The notes: generated by a model not told the origin, from the letters alone. Counted from the first letter of the stretch, positions 1 to 12,964 are shown. The stretch: 64,000 nucleotides of DNA from Pyxicephalus adspersus (GCF_032062135.1 NC_092859.1:107438341-107502340); one strand, 5' to 3'. Program-made: numbers and translations.

Positions 1-1694
1 GAAAGCTGGACAGTCTGGATTTTCCCAATATCTTCATCCAGTGTATGTAGCCAGCTACATTTTCCACAAATAAAAGAGTCTACGTGGACGCTGAGCAGCC
101 TCATAAAATGCCAAGCTTTTTATGACAAGGCTAAATACTAATGCATTACTCATTGTACTTCTCTGAAATATTTACATACTAATAAAACTCTATTCAGATG
201 AATGTAACCAGTCACAGTACAAAGACGTAATGAAAAGGGAAGCACAATTTCCCAATTAATATGGACTTTGGCAGACAAAACAGTTGATTGTTACATTGTA
301 ACACAGACGTTGTTTCAAGCCAATGATGTAATGTGTTAGCATCATTATATTGATTTGCTATTTACATATTAAATTGTACCTACAGACTAATTTTTTTTTT
401 TTATAGAACAGTAAAGGGTTAAGAAGAAGGATTATTTTTTGCTGTCTGCAGCTCCCTAGGGAAATTTCACTTCCTTTCAGACACAACAGGAAAAGAGAGG
501 AAATCAATCCAGTGAACATTTTTATTCCAGAGCACTGTCCCCAGAACAAATATTTCCAATGGAGGATTTTCTCTCACGTATTGCTCTTCCCCAACTTTTC
601 TCAGTGGTTACTAAGACAAATAAGTAGGATGAATCCCCCCAACAGTAACACAGTCAGCAATAAAAACTATAAGATTCTTCCCTACCTAATCCAAAAGAGT
701 GTTAGCCTTTACATGCACTTTTAATTTAAGAATACAGATTCAGCACAGGTCAAATTTACAATGCCATGGAAGTAAATCTGGCGTGATAACGATGAAGGGA
801 CAGTGTTTGTTCAGTTCCGTAGTGAGCCATTAGAATGCAGGTAAGACGTTACGTTTTCACCTTCTGAAGGAGACACATGTTCACCAACTACTAAAAACAG
901 CAAAATAAAGGATTTATAAATGTTTCGTGTCATACCAGTTTTTTGATGTTTGCTAAGAATTGGATATTTATAATCCAGTACTCTTGGCAAGCAGGAGGGA
1001 CAGGCAACGTGTACAGCTGAGTTTTAGGATTCCAGGCATGAGTTGGGTATCCTGGCATCTGCTGGGGCTGCAAGAACCAAATAAACCTCCATGGAGACAT
1101 GAGCAAAAGACTCATTATCGCAGCCTGGCCACAAATGTAATACCTGGAAGATGAGTGGATGTAGAAGGTGGTCTATGACAGAGTGAGGACAGGTGAATGT
1201 AGATAAACAACTGTGATCAGACAGGTAAATGTATTTTATGTTGCACCTTGCTGCAGTTTTTTTTTTATTTATAACCTATTAGTTCTTCTTCAAATTGAAA
1301 ACACCTGAAGCAGTAGATCAAAACCCAGCTGTATTATCTTGCCCTAAACCTTGCACTCTGACCTGAACTAATACCCGCTCTAAACCTAAGCCTAGCCACA
1401 TAACATATGTGTAATTCAAAAATTAAATGAATATATAAGAGAATTTAAAGTGAAAATATCTTGTAGTACATTACCCAATTACCCTGGAATTTTGTTCTTC
1501 TAGGTGAACAGATTTCTTCCTTTACATTTTGACCATCATCTTTTCAACCAGCTACATATGATCATTACATAATGATGTTTTCTACCAGAGTACCCAGTCT
1601 ACCTCATACTCTGCTCTGTCTGTTCTTTCCCAAACCAGCCTATTATTACGCTCCACTATTTTTATATGATTTTCTGTGTTATCGATTGATGCAT
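1..1694. other. non-coding, nothing recognised
   Basis: AT-rich single-copy-looking DNA. The short open frames here have no recognisable domain, compositional bias or splice context, and I read them as chance. I see no RNA gene. Confidence 0.6.
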
Positions 1695-1696
1695 TA

Positions 1697-1903
1697 GGCC
1701 TGATTTAATAAAGCTCTTCAAGGCTGATACACTTCCATCAGGGTACCTGGAAGATCCAGCATACCTGAAGTGGATCTGGCCCATAATTAAAAACATTTGC
1801 TTACAAATAGCAAATTATTTTTATGAAATCCAATCCAGGTTTGCTGGATTACCTAGGTTCACTGATGAAAGTCCATCTTTGGAGAGCTTTAATAAGTCAG
1901 GCC
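1697..1903. mobile_element. foldback MITE with TA target duplication
   Basis: The left arm begins GGCCTGATTTAATAAAGCTC. The reverse complement of the right arm begins GGCCTGACTTATTAAAGCTC. The two arms stay alignable for roughly 95 bp, through CATCAG, CCTGG and ATCCAGCA blocks, so almost the whole element is a long imperfect inverted repeat. TA dinucleotides flank both ends (1695-1696 and 1904-1905), as expected for Tc1/mariner-type insertion. There is no coding capacity. I associate this motif set with repeats abundant in ranid-like frog genomes; that link is from memory of the family and not tested here. Confidence 0.8.
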
Positions 1904-2523
1904 TATAGTGTAAAAGCTAACAGTGGGATTGTTTTATCTGCTTCATACTATTTTTGCAATTCCACAATATTTATTGGGTATTCTCCTTCTATTGTACTTG
2001 TTTTGTCCTTAAAGTAATGTATATAGTATATGTACCTTATAGCATATAGCATCAAGCATATATGCTATAAGCACTTAGCATATAGCAACCTTATAGCATC
2101 AAATTTCAATGTTGGTTAAAAACAAAAAGAAAGCAATTGTATTGTATATTGCTACTGCAATAGTCCACTTCATTCTAATTTATACACAACCTCTTCAGAA
2201 CATTAGGTCTACTTGAGTTGTATCAATCTCATCACTGAAGCCTATCATTCCAGAATACAGCTTTAATGACACAGAACTAATTCATTTAAATTGAATGTAT
2301 ATATGTATGTGTCCTATTGATCTTGGTCTGTTTCGTGACTGCAGTGTATTGATACCTGTAATGACATATTGACCTTCCTAGAATTTCCTATTCCTGGTTT
2401 AGGTAGCACATGGTCTACATCTACATCCTACATCAAGCCTCTTTCACTGGACAGATGTAATATTTACAGAATCATAAAGCATAAGTTCAGTCGACTAACA
2501 TTTTGCATGAATAAAATACTCCT

Positions 2524-2700
2524 TTAAAAGTCCATCAGTGAGGTAAGTGTATATAAGATCTGTAGAATTTCATAGGATGGTATTGTGACAGAGATACAAA
2601 TTTTTGGCACTGCAGCACTTTATAGGTCTCTGTTGCCTATTCTGCAGATAGGCGACAGATATAGGACAGATATACACTTACCTCATTGATGGACTTTTAA
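2524..2700. mobile_element. foldback MITE with TTAA ends (piggyBac-like)
   Basis: The terminal arms read TTAAAAGTCCATCAGTGAGG at the left and, in reverse complement, TTAAAAGTCCATCAATGAGG at the right. They remain matched through TAAGTGTATAT, about 31 bp with one mismatch. TTAA sits at both ends (2524-2527 and 2697-2700), matching the piggyBac target duplication. A second, inner stem (about 2619-2665) pairs CTCTGTTGCCTAT with ATAGGCGACAG around TCTGCAG. The element is non-coding. Confidence 0.7.
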
Positions 2701-4139
2701 TGGATTATTTTATTGATACAATTCAAATAAACTATTGGCATTTTAATACCATAATTATGTTGTTGATGAATATATTATGCCCAATCTACTTGGTGATGTA
2801 ATATCGTTTTTTCTAGTATTGTGAATAGTGGGATTTATTTGATGTTGATTTCCTCCATGGGCAGGAAACTTTAACACCTAACGCTTTTCTATACTTTGGT
2901 AAGCCGCATTTAGCTAAAAATCACTTTGGGGATTTGGTAATATTCCAATGAACAATGTGCAGGAATGCATATTTTCATTAAATAACCATGCAAATTATTT
3001 TTCTACTCCCCATCCAAAAAAGCTTGGCGTGGGGCTGTAGGTAAAGGAATACAGAAACAGTATACAAATGTTCCTCTATATAGCTAATATTGTCTAGTTA
3101 ACATGAGTATCTGAAATGCATTACCATTTGTTAACCATGGTTATACCATGAATATAGAATGCATTCACATTGACATGTAGAAAAGAATAAAAGGAAAGCA
3201 CAAACTAACCTTGACTAATCTCAAAAGCATGTATACACTAGCCTTTATCCGGCAGGAAAATGTAGTCAGTATGTGATTATTCTTGTATGTGATTATTTAT
3301 GGTGGTTCATAAGCTATAGTAGTACATTATTAAATATTATTCTAATGCTGACCACTTAACTTCTTGAGTTGCTGACCGAGAAGCAGGCATACAAAACGTA
3401 TTTTAACCTTCATGTTATTGTATTGCTGTGATTAATAAATGAAGTGTTCTAGCAAACCTCTAGTCCTGCACTATCTTTTAATACTAGTTAGGATAATACA
3501 ATAAAATCCAACCCAAGCAAGCAATTCAGTAATGTACAAGAATAATTTACCTCTGACATCATAAATCTACTTAGATGTGTTCAAGACAATCACTGTAATG
3601 CAATACTGGCAAAGATCCAAAGTCCGGATAAAGAATATTGCTATTAAAGGCTTTCTCGATAGAGATAGAGACTTGGCTGTATCATGTTCATAAGAATACC
3701 TGTCGAAACACAATCCAGCAATATGAAACCATGTGGTTTGTTCTTTATTTTACTATGCTTCTTCTGGCTATGTGGCTTTATGTTGGTTTTATGTCAGGGA
3801 AACATATCACGAAAATAGAATACTGTATGTATACAACCCAAGTTTGCAGATATAAACCTGTAAATGCTGCCAATGAGCATGTACAAGCAGCACACTGCTT
3901 ATCAATGAATGAACAATGCTGCATACTTTGGAGAGGAATTCAGTTTTCCTCCAACAGTTGAAAAATCCTTCATCTATCTTGTAGATATATCATACATACA
4001 TATTTGCCGCAGGTATGTGAAAAGAACAATAATCCATGTATTACTAGATGACTAGTAGATAGTAGATAAATATTCCCGGATATTCAGAATATGTAACAAA
4101 AGAATGAGACGTGTATTAACATTATAGTAAATCTTATGC
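2701..4139. other. non-coding, nothing recognised
   Basis: AT-rich. The longest open frame (3638-3961, +, 107 codons) has no recognisable domain and no supporting splice or initiation context, so I treat it as chance. Confidence 0.55.
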
Positions 4140-4950
4140 CTGAAGCAAGGGAAAGCAGGCCTGAAGCAAAAATTAAGCGTAGGGCCTCATGACAGGGGGA
4201 GTAGAGAAGACTGAGGAGTAAGGGTTAAAATTATATATAAAAAAAAAAAAAATGTGGGAAAAAAGTGCGGGAAAATAGGAGAATATGATTGGGGGCTATT
4301 GGTACAGGGGAGGGCTGGAGGAATGGGTTTAAAAGAGGGGGTTGAGGGGGAGGAGAAGCAGTTTTAAAGAATCACTGGAAGGAGCTTTCCCACCCTCCCT
4401 CCCTGATGTTGTGAGGTTTGGGTAAGGCAATTGTCATGGCAGCAAAAGGACATGGTTTTTTGGGGTCCATGAAAGTTAGAATTGGGGTAATGGAGAATGT
4501 AGGGGAGTTGGGACCCAAAAAAGGATTGGGTTTTGGGGTGATAAGGGTCGCCTTGAATGACACTTGGTTGTTGTGGAGGCTAGGTTTGGTGAGAAGGAAA
4601 AAATATTAAATGTCCCCGAGGCAGTGTATGAGCGTCTGGGGGCCTAGCTGTGGATCGGAAGCAGCTGGATAAGGGAGCAAGATTTTGGTGACTTTCATGG
4701 ACTTACAAGAAAGTGGTTTTACTGTTATATTTAGATGTTGGGTGATATAAAATAAAAGTTCGTTTTATTATAAAAAATATATATTGTTAAAATATTGGTG
4801 TTAATAAAGGGCTGCCGTGGCCAGTTTTTCCAAAAATGGAGTCTTGGTTTTAATTATGAATAGATGCTGGGGGATGGTGGAAAAGACTGGTTGTGGGGGT
4901 GGCAGCGATGGCTTCGTATACTGTACCCTGGTCATGGGAAACATGACTAT
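4140..4950 (+). other. G-rich, strand-asymmetric tract
   Basis: About 0.8 kb in which the + strand is strongly G over C, with runs such as GGGGAGGG at 4309 onward and GAGGGGGTTGAGGGGGAGG near 4335-4353. Flanking DNA is AT-rich and not skewed this way. Open frames on both strands here are low-complexity and match nothing I know. It could be an old repeat or a transcription-associated G-skew region with G-quadruplex potential. Confidence 0.45.
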
Positions 4951-5664
4951 AATTTGTATGAAGACTAGAGATAGACAGAAGGGATATATTTTCTGCCCTG
5001 GTAGGTAGCTCCCTTTGGTTCTTTGAGATCCTCTTTCACCATCAATCCACATTAAAGTACATCTAGCTTTGTGATTTCCCTGTCTGCCTCATGCCAACAA
5101 CTAAAATATTCCAAAGTAACAGATTATTGTAATAGATAGCAAAAAGTTTACAGTATTTCTGCTGTACTAAAACTGCAGCCTACAGAATCTATTTATATGC
5201 GATAGGCCGTGTGTAAATTAGATCTTTTATTACGCACTGAACACATAAAATAGCCTTCCATATTTCGAAGGTAAAACATGTTTTTCAGTGCATTCCACTT
5301 AAATATGCCTTTTTAGCATGTTGTAAAATTATTTTTATGGTACAAAGCATGTTTATGTTATTATCAAATAAATTAGGGCATTTGAATGTTGTGGGCCATA
5401 AACTCCCTTAGATAACACTCATATGGCTAGATTTTGGGTATCCACTTATCTAAAATAAAGTCCATACAAATGTCAAACAACCGTGTAGTCAAAGGATTAG
5501 AGAAAAAGAAAGGTGGAGTAGAAAAGGAATGAAAGAATGCAGTAAGCAAGGAGCCAAAACTGACCACAGAAAGCAGGAAAGTATAGAAGTGAGAGACAGA
5601 AAAATTGGCAAGGGGAGGGATTGGGACTAAATTAATGAGCCATTGTTGTAGTAAGGGCTTGGCT

Positions 5665-5835
5665 ATAATTATTATTATTAATAAGTGTTAATTGTATTTA
5701 CAAAGCCCTAACATATTATGCAGCTCTGTACTTAAATAGGGTTTGCAAATGACAGATAGATACAATCAATGACACAGAAGGGGGAAAGGACCCTGCCCAA
5801 AAGAGCTTATAAGAGGCTATTGCGTCCCACACAAC
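5665..5835 (-). mobile_element. L2-type LINE 3' tail fragment
   Basis: Read on the minus strand it carries AAGCTCTTTTGGGCAGGGTC, then a spacer with CTGTCATTTGCAAACCCTAT, then TACAGAGCTGCATAATATGT and a short (TAA)n end. The same order (AAGCTCTTCGGGGCAGGGTC ... TGTACAGCGCTGCGTGATAT ... TAATAATAA) ends the LINE fragment at 15955-16470, so this is a diverged copy of the same 3' end. Confidence 0.75.
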
Positions 5836-5839
5836 TCCC

Positions 5840-7780
5840 ACATAACTATATGTAAAGCTGACAACTTCTCAATTATGAGTTACTAAGATATCTTGCACTT
5901 AACCTGGGTGACTCTCATACACAGAACTGGACCTCTCATGGCTTGCTATGGTTATAATTATGGTTATTGTTACTTAAAAATGTTCAGACTTGCAGTAAAG
6001 TTGCGGTGCAGTTGCTGCTTCCTTATGCCAGGGAACTCTGGGGGATTCCCTGTTTAACTTTCTGTTTGACTAGTATCAGACAGAACAGGAAGAAAGGAAG
6101 CTCTCGCTCCCTCTCCATTTCATGGGTTTCAGGCAAACAGTAAACTAAGAAAATCCCCCATAGGAACTTAGCCAGCAATCATCACACATTTTTATTTCAA
6201 ATTTTAGAGTAAGAAATGTCTCAAAACTCTGATGGGATTTTTTTGCAGTCTTTATGATGGAAATACCCAACACTTTCTAGCTAGGTGACAGAACAAAACC
6301 AGAGAGTAAATCTCTTCTATGCCTAACATGCATAGCAATAAAAGGTAAATGCTATATATATTTAAAAAACAAAAAGAATATTTCAGCTCTGTAATCAGTA
6401 ATCATCACTCAATGCAATTTAAAATGTAAGCACCTGAATGTGACCTGTGGGTAGTCCCTAGCAGCCCCTGTACAGAGATCAGGAGGAGGAGGAGAAGAAG
6501 CAGCACAACAATCCAACCAATTAATGTGCTGATCTTCTATCCACAGAAAAAATGTCCTAGGGAAGTCTTTGGATTGAAGCAAAATATTGCAGTAGAAGTA
6601 GCATTTTTTAGTTTACCTTTTACCAACTTCCTATTTTTATTATTTTTGCCTGATTTTCAGCCTTAAAAAAGAAAAATTCTCCAAGTATATATGTATGTTA
6701 AAATAAAATATAATAATTGTAAACAAATACAAAGTGCTTTTGGTGCTTTTCTTTTTTTTATATCTGCACTGAGTATATTACAGTATACACAAAATGCTGG
6801 CACTTCTATTTTGCTTGGATAGATAGGTAAAAGCCTACTTCTATTGTCCATTTCAGACCTGCAGTGAGCCACAGCATTCTGCCTCTCCCATTCAAGTAAA
6901 TAGGAGAGGTTGAGAACCACTCTCAATTCAGCAGACCTTTCTGTGGTGTGCCCATGTGGTTGTTGTTTGAATATTTGCACTACAACCTTGGGCAAATCTG
7001 GTAACCCGTAGTGTGGTTTTTTTTACCCCCGGGAGCACACAAGTAGCTTTCTGAGCACCCAAGAGCTATCAAGGGCACGGTTTCACACCAAACTTGTAAA
7101 AGTGCCCCAAAGCTATGTGGGAAGATGCCACATCCTGCAATTCCCTCATTTTGTGTACCCTAAAAAAAAAAGATTGGTAAAATTTTTACCGTTCCACGTA
7201 CTTTTTCTTTCTTTTAGCTTTGATTATTTTAGAGACTGAATGAAAGGTTTAAAGCCAAATAACACTTTTCTTAAGCTAAAAAATACATTTTCTAGAAGTA
7301 CACTAAATAAGTAAATATCCACCTAAAAAGGAAAACTAAGGAGGACAGAGACTTGGATCTGAAAGAGAGAGCACCCTCCTAATAAGAGACATTTGGGGGT
7401 ATGCAATATCCAAGTGTTTTACCACCTATATTTTTATTTTATTCTCAATATTTTATTAAAGAAAGTAAACAATAGAGAATATTTAAATCCATTATATGAA
7501 AATAAATACACTCAAAAAGAAAACAATCCAGTGTAACATTATCTGAACAACATTCAATATTTTGATATATAGCTGAGAATGACAGAAAAGTGAATGTAAG
7601 CACATTTTGGAAGTTATGGGAGCAGCACTGCACAATTGAATGAAATCTGGTTACACATTTACATGCACACAAGTGACAATTCTCAGCAGTACAGCTTGGA
7701 TTGCCCCAAAATATACAACTCTGAGGCTTGTGTCTGATCAAATGAAAGCATGTGTACAGATTACAAGGAACTAAATTAGT
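5840..7780. other. non-coding, nothing recognised
   Basis: AT-rich DNA with homopolymer runs. Open frames at 6663-6995 and 7445-7798 (both minus) have no family resemblance I can identify. No RNA gene is seen. Confidence 0.55.
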
Positions 7781-7799
7781 TCCAGTCCATCTCAGCAAA

Positions 7800-8085
7800 C
7801 AACACAGGCAGATGATGGGAAGCAGTAGAAGCTGTGTGATGATCAGAGGAGGGGCTTGGTGTGGGAGCTATGGACTTCCCTCTCCACCCCTCTGCTGCTC
7901 ATTGAGGTTATTGGAAGGCACACAGATCTGCAGGCACACAGAGATCTGCAGACACACAGAGCTGTCCAGGCACACAGGGATCTGCAGACACACAGAGCTG
8001 TCCAGGCACACAGGGCAGGCTACACACAACAACTGCCTGACATTGGACTAACACAGGCATCCATAGGGCGCTGGCTGCAAGCAAG
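7800..8085 (+). other. candidate non-coding first exon (tentative)
   Basis: This stretch is clearly GC-richer than its surroundings and ends in a good splice donor, CAAG|GTAGGT, with the junction after 8085. It lies on the coding strand of FAM107B about 28 kb upstream of that gene's first recognised acceptor (36499). A distant untranslated first exon would be normal for this gene. I see no TATA box or CpG island, and the tandem repeat inside it could by itself explain the composition, so this is only a hypothesis. Confidence 0.22.
7917..8022. repeat. short tandem repeat of CACACAG / CTGTCCAGG / ATCTGCAG units
   Basis: A unit of about 36 bp (CACACAGAGCTGTCCAGGCA followed by CACAGGGATCTGCAGA) occurs about twice in near-perfect form, preceded by a diverged GGCACACAGAGATCTGCAG copy. 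In one + frame it reads as repeated R-H-T-E-L-S / R-H-T-G-I-C blocks, a by-product of the repeat and not evidence of a protein. Confidence 0.85.
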
Positions 8086-8089
8086 GTAG

Positions 8090-11000
8090 GTCTGGCTGCA
8101 ACTTTCTCAGCACATGCTACATCCCAAGTCATCAGCTTCCTGATCCCTGAGTCTTTATAGCATGCCCATCAAGTTCATCAGATTCTGCTGGATGACAAGT
8201 CTCTTTGTGTTGGAGTCTTGGGATCATTGATTTGTGCATGACTTGGATGAGATCAAGGAAGAGAATGGGTTATTGGGCTTTCCAGCTGTATGGCATGCTG
8301 TGATTGTGTATCTGACAATGAGTGTGTGTGCATTTCCAGTATGAGCCATGCACTTTCTTGTCTATAGATCTGTGATCAGACATGGAGTAGGGTGAAGCAT
8401 GCTGGTAACATATGGGAGCACAGTGTGTGTAATGTGTTGTGCTTCTCATGGTGGGAAACTGTTGTGTAGACTTGTGGCCTGTTGTGTGATTGTGCCTAAC
8501 TTTGTGATGTGTTGATGTTATCAGGGGAGACTAGCAGGGAGGGCTGCTGCCATCTGGGTCACCTTCTGATCCCTCCAGGGGTTTAGGGAGGTGGGTCCTA
8601 CACCATGTCTGCAGACCCTGTAATGAACCCCCCAGGGTCACTTATATTATCTGCATGTGCAGTTTTTAGTGGCAGTGCAGTAAATTCCATGCAGCACCCT
8701 GCCATTGTTCTCATGTCAGTAACTGTAATCTTTCACAATATAGGAAATAGTCTGTGTAAGTGACAGTCCATTGACAGGTCTACCAGTTGCTGCTCTTGTA
8801 TCTTATAATAAAGAACGTCAACAAATGCCCACTTTTAAAGGTTTCAAATCCTAAAAACAGGTTATTTTTATTCAGAGTGGTGTATATTCTTGATAATGTT
8901 TTCAGTGGGAAAAAAAAATCTGTAAATATCAACTTCAGCAGAAGATTCAATTTCTTAGCAAAAGATGGAAAATAAGTGAATTAAATGCTCAGATCTGTTT
9001 TATATATAGGGGAATACTTGAAAAATATTTCCAGCAGTGAGAACAGTTAAATAGTGTCTTGTGTGACTAAACCTTGCTGCATGCTGCATACAAACAAGAA
9101 TGTCTCTGTTTATTGTACAGCGCTGCACAATATGTTGGCGCTTAATAAATAAAAGCTACAAGGTTTTCCTATGTTATGCCATGTGCACTAACATAAACAC
9201 AGCTCACCATTTGTAGCCAATCTGTCCTCTTCACTTGATTTTGTTTAAGCTTTATGTGACATGTTTGATGAAGGTTTTCCTAAACATATACCCTATTGTT
9301 CTAATTGTTAACATTGTGGGAATGTTGTAAGTAATCTGTTCTGAGTATGGAAAAAATGTGATTCCCACATCAATCAGCTACAGAATATATTATAGGCTGC
9401 ATTATATTATAATGAATATTCTTAAAAGCTTAAGGCAAGAGTGGTAAAAAAAAAAATAATAAAAAGCCTTGATTAGATAATCTGATGCCTGCGATTGAAG
9501 GTTGCAGTGCCTATGTGCAATGTATTGTTGGCCCCCCAACCCTCAGTCCTTGGTGAAAATTCATAATTGCCCCAAAGTTTGTTATATGTCAGTGTTCTGA
9601 TTATGGGTTATCCAGCATTCACCAAAACATACTTACTATATGGGCTCATGATTGCTGATTGTTTCAAACATGTTTCAGCAGTTGGATCTGTCTGATCTCA
9701 TGTGTAAGTCTTGCCAAAGTGTATAGTATTCATAAATCAATCTTTGTCATTCTGTAAATGTCACTGATGCAAATTTACTGAACAGAAAAAAACCTGTAAA
9801 ACCATTTATTATATATATGAGAAATCATTTTTACAGTTGAAGTTTCATCTGCCTATATTTTCCCTTTCTGGTTTCATATATGACTGTACAAAGCTTCCTG
9901 GGGACATTACAGCACTTAACCTTCTTGCTGGGAGTTATTTAATTATTAAAATACCTTGATGGGTAGATGTCAATCTGGGGCAATAGGCCTGCAGCCTGTC
10001 CTAGGTAAACCATAGGCGTGACTCTGAGCCTCTGTGATTGAAATCTAAAGAATGAAAGATGTTGATCAGGGACAGTCAGGTTTGTAAAGAAAAGGGTCAG
10101 ATATTGCGTCAGCAAGGAAATGAAGTGTGCTCTGTCTGACTTCTTGTAACTTTTTAATGTGTGTAAACCTGTGTGAGCCTGAAAGTTTGACTGCGGGTTA
10201 GCCAACAAATGTTACTTCTAACAGGAGTGTTTCACAACAATATAGATTTTGTAACATTGACTGGCATTCCTCTATAACGAATAGCATATTAAAGAAAAGT
10301 TTGCATATTGGTCTTGTATTCATGAATACAGTTTACAGGGCCATAATAAGAATGAGTTCAATAAAGTGTTTTTAACCATGAACTTCTGTTATTCGGTTCC
10401 TTTTGGTCTATTAAATATTTATCAGTTTTTTGTGCTTGATAAGTTCAGACATCTTGTTCGCTGATAACTTCCTGTACTGTCTGTCTGTTCTAAACACAAA
10501 TTTTGCTCTCTGAGGACTACAGAACACACCCTCTATGCCATGGATAAATGTGGACACTATAAGACATTCCCTTGATAAAGTGTTTTCTTCTATCTACATT
10601 GGTTCTGTTTTTTAGTGTATCAGTTGATAATGAGGACACAGCTGGAATGTGACGTTTTTTTATCAGGTCTTTTAATGTGCGGAAGTAAGTTCAGATCATA
10701 GTTTGACTCTTCCTACTCTAATTTGACTTGGTGGGTTCAAACTATAAAGATGCCACAAAGTGGATGCTAAGATTGGGACTCCCCCTGTAATAAAAGCTTC
10801 TTTGGTTAGAAAAGTTTAGGTATATTGTGGGACATTACAAAAGTTTGAAGCCAGAGGGTACAATTGGTATACTGAGAGCCTCTTATTTGGGGGGCTCCCC
10901 TTATGATCAAGAAGAAAAACTTTGTGCTGGTGCCTTCTCCCCCATCATTAGATTGTTATCTTTGGTTTGTTTACTGAATGGTTTTGCTTTAAATAAAACT

Positions 11001-12550
11001 GTAAACTTTTTTAAATCATCAGTTTTGCTTCCTGTTCTTTATCAGTATTGCAAATGTTTGTAAGAGAATACAGGTAGTTGTAGATGGGCATTTATCTCCC
11101 CAAGGACAATGGACAAGAAAATGCCTATCTACCATGGAATAGGTGGCTGCAATAACAAAATGGTGCAGTATTTTTTCTTTACACCTGCACCATAATAGGA
11201 AAAACATTAAACCCATTTGTTCAAGGATTTCTGAAGTGTATTTTAACCCAAAAACAAAAATGATGGGACTGGTAACCTGCAATGTATTACATTTTTTATT
11301 AGGTTTAGTTCAGCATTAAACAAGTTCAAAAAAAGAGAGATGCTTGTTACAAAAATGTAAGTTGTTTTCTGTCTGTTATGTGCACGGCTCACTACTTCTT
11401 CATAGTATCAGTCAGGGGCCTCACCTCATCCTGCCTGTCACGTGTTCGTCTGTGGTCGTTAGTCATAGTAGGGCCGATAGGGATGTGCAGGAGCCAGAAC
11501 ACTACCAAAAAGTGTCGAATCTTACACATTACAATAACTTGTGGTTAGGAGCTCCAAGACTGCAAAAAATGAACCCTATGCTGAAGCCGTTTTTGATACT
11601 AATAAAGAACTGCCTAGGGTACTTTATAAATAATTTAAAAAACTCCCAAAACTTGTTCATGCAAGTGTAGTATGTTGAGCATGTTTGGTGAGTGAAGATA
11701 TGATTTACACTGTACAGTATGTAGGTGTGTTTTTCTGCCTTTTGACTTTTGTCATAAAATCATCCAGTAAAAGTAAACAATACACATTCCAATGGAGTCC
11801 TTGAAAGGGATGGGCGAAGTGTGATGCATCTGTTGCTATTCTTTTTCCTAATGCTAGATGAACAGCTGTTTTACATTTGTTGTAGGTGTAGCTCACTTGG
11901 AAATGAACATGACTTTAGGTTTTCAGAACATACCAGTACTTCATAGTATGAGTGCAAGCTTCAACACAATCCTTTTTGATTTCCACTAAAAGTGCACGTT
12001 TTATGTGGATTAATGCAAAATATACAAATGTTTACTTTGTGCTGATCTTTCACTTGTATAGGCTAAAATATTCAGCATTTTACAGTTCTATAACCATGGA
12101 CCTATCCAGTTCTTTAGGAGGCATCAAGGAGAACGTTGGGGTATAAAAGTTTCACTGGATCTCGCATCTCTGGGTATCTAATAAAGGCATAAAGACATTT
12201 TGCTTAGCCAGGAGATTCCTGTATTCTGTAATCTTTGCTTGAAAATCTTACATTGTTCAAGTGAAAATATCCAAAGATAAAGGTCTGCAGACAGGTATAT
12301 CTCTATGCATTGTCTAATTATTTGATGAAATGGATTCATTGGCACCGGTTGTGCTTGTGGCTGCAGTGCTGTTTTGCTGCATGCATTTTGCTGTAGACAC
12401 AAAGGACTCTGGTAGAGTCATGGGAACTGTATAACAAATGCTGATTATAGATATAAGTCATAACTCATATGTCTTGGTAATTTCCCTTTGATTCCAAAGA
12501 CACAGCAGGAAGTTTGAGAAGATCTCTCTAAGCAAAGGGTAGTCACTTCT
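8090..12550. other. non-coding, nothing recognised apart from a short tail
   Basis: Possible first intron or upstream region of FAM107B. Open frames scattered here are short and unrelated to known families. A short imperfect inverted repeat (GTAGATGGGCATTT near 11080 against AAAATGCCTATCTAC near 11119) is present. Apart from the tail at 9103-9158 I recognise no repeat family. Confidence 0.5.
9103..9158 (+). mobile_element. orphan LINE/SINE 3' tail
   Basis: TGTACAGCGCTGCACAATAT followed by GTTGGCGCTTAATAAATAAA matches the 3' terminus of the L2-type fragments at 16 kb and 55 kb. Nothing upstream is recognisable, so it is either a severely 5'-truncated insertion or a remnant. Confidence 0.7.
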
Positions 12551-12556
12551 TATGCA

Positions 12557-12964
12557 GCTTACACACTTCCAATAATTATCGTTGGAGAAGAAACCAAAAT
12601 TGCCAAAATTGTTTACAAAAATGGTGACCAAGGACGCAGACGAACGAGGATTGTTGTTGGAAATGACCATCTGATTAGCCGACGATCGTTCGCTATCTAT
12701 CTTGTGTACAGTCGTTCAGGGATCATGCATGTTTCTGCAGTACACTTTCTCCTTTACATGTCACTTCCTGCATCGTTCAAACGATTGTATCTAGGGTGTG
12801 TACACTATTGGTGGACTATATTTGAACGATCATATTGTTCGTATCGTTACAGCATGTACAGAATTGTGCACATTACATTCGTTCAATTATAATTGTGCAT
12901 AATCGTTGATCGGTCGTAATCGCTCGTTTTCTAACGATAATTATTGGAAGTGTGTACCTAGCTT
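12557..12964. mobile_element. MITE with ACACACTTCCAATAATTATCG termini
   Basis: The left terminus contains ACACACTTCCAATAATTATC followed by GTTGGA. The right terminus is its reverse complement, CTAACGATAATTATTGGAAG followed by TGTGTAC. The interior is rich in CGATCGTT, ACGAACG and GATCGTTCG motifs and reads as a palindromic, non-coding element. The exact ends and target duplication are unclear. I recognise the terminal motif as common in ranid-like frog genomes, from memory. Confidence 0.75.

Noticed and set aside
3638..3961. 107-codon + strand open frame
   Set aside because: No family resemblance and no splice or promoter context; AT-rich DNA of this length gives such frames by chance.
7752..8132. 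Overlapping open frames on both strands over the CACACAG tandem repeat
   Set aside because: The repeat unit length is divisible by three and stop-poor in several frames, so open frames on both strands are an artefact of the repeat.
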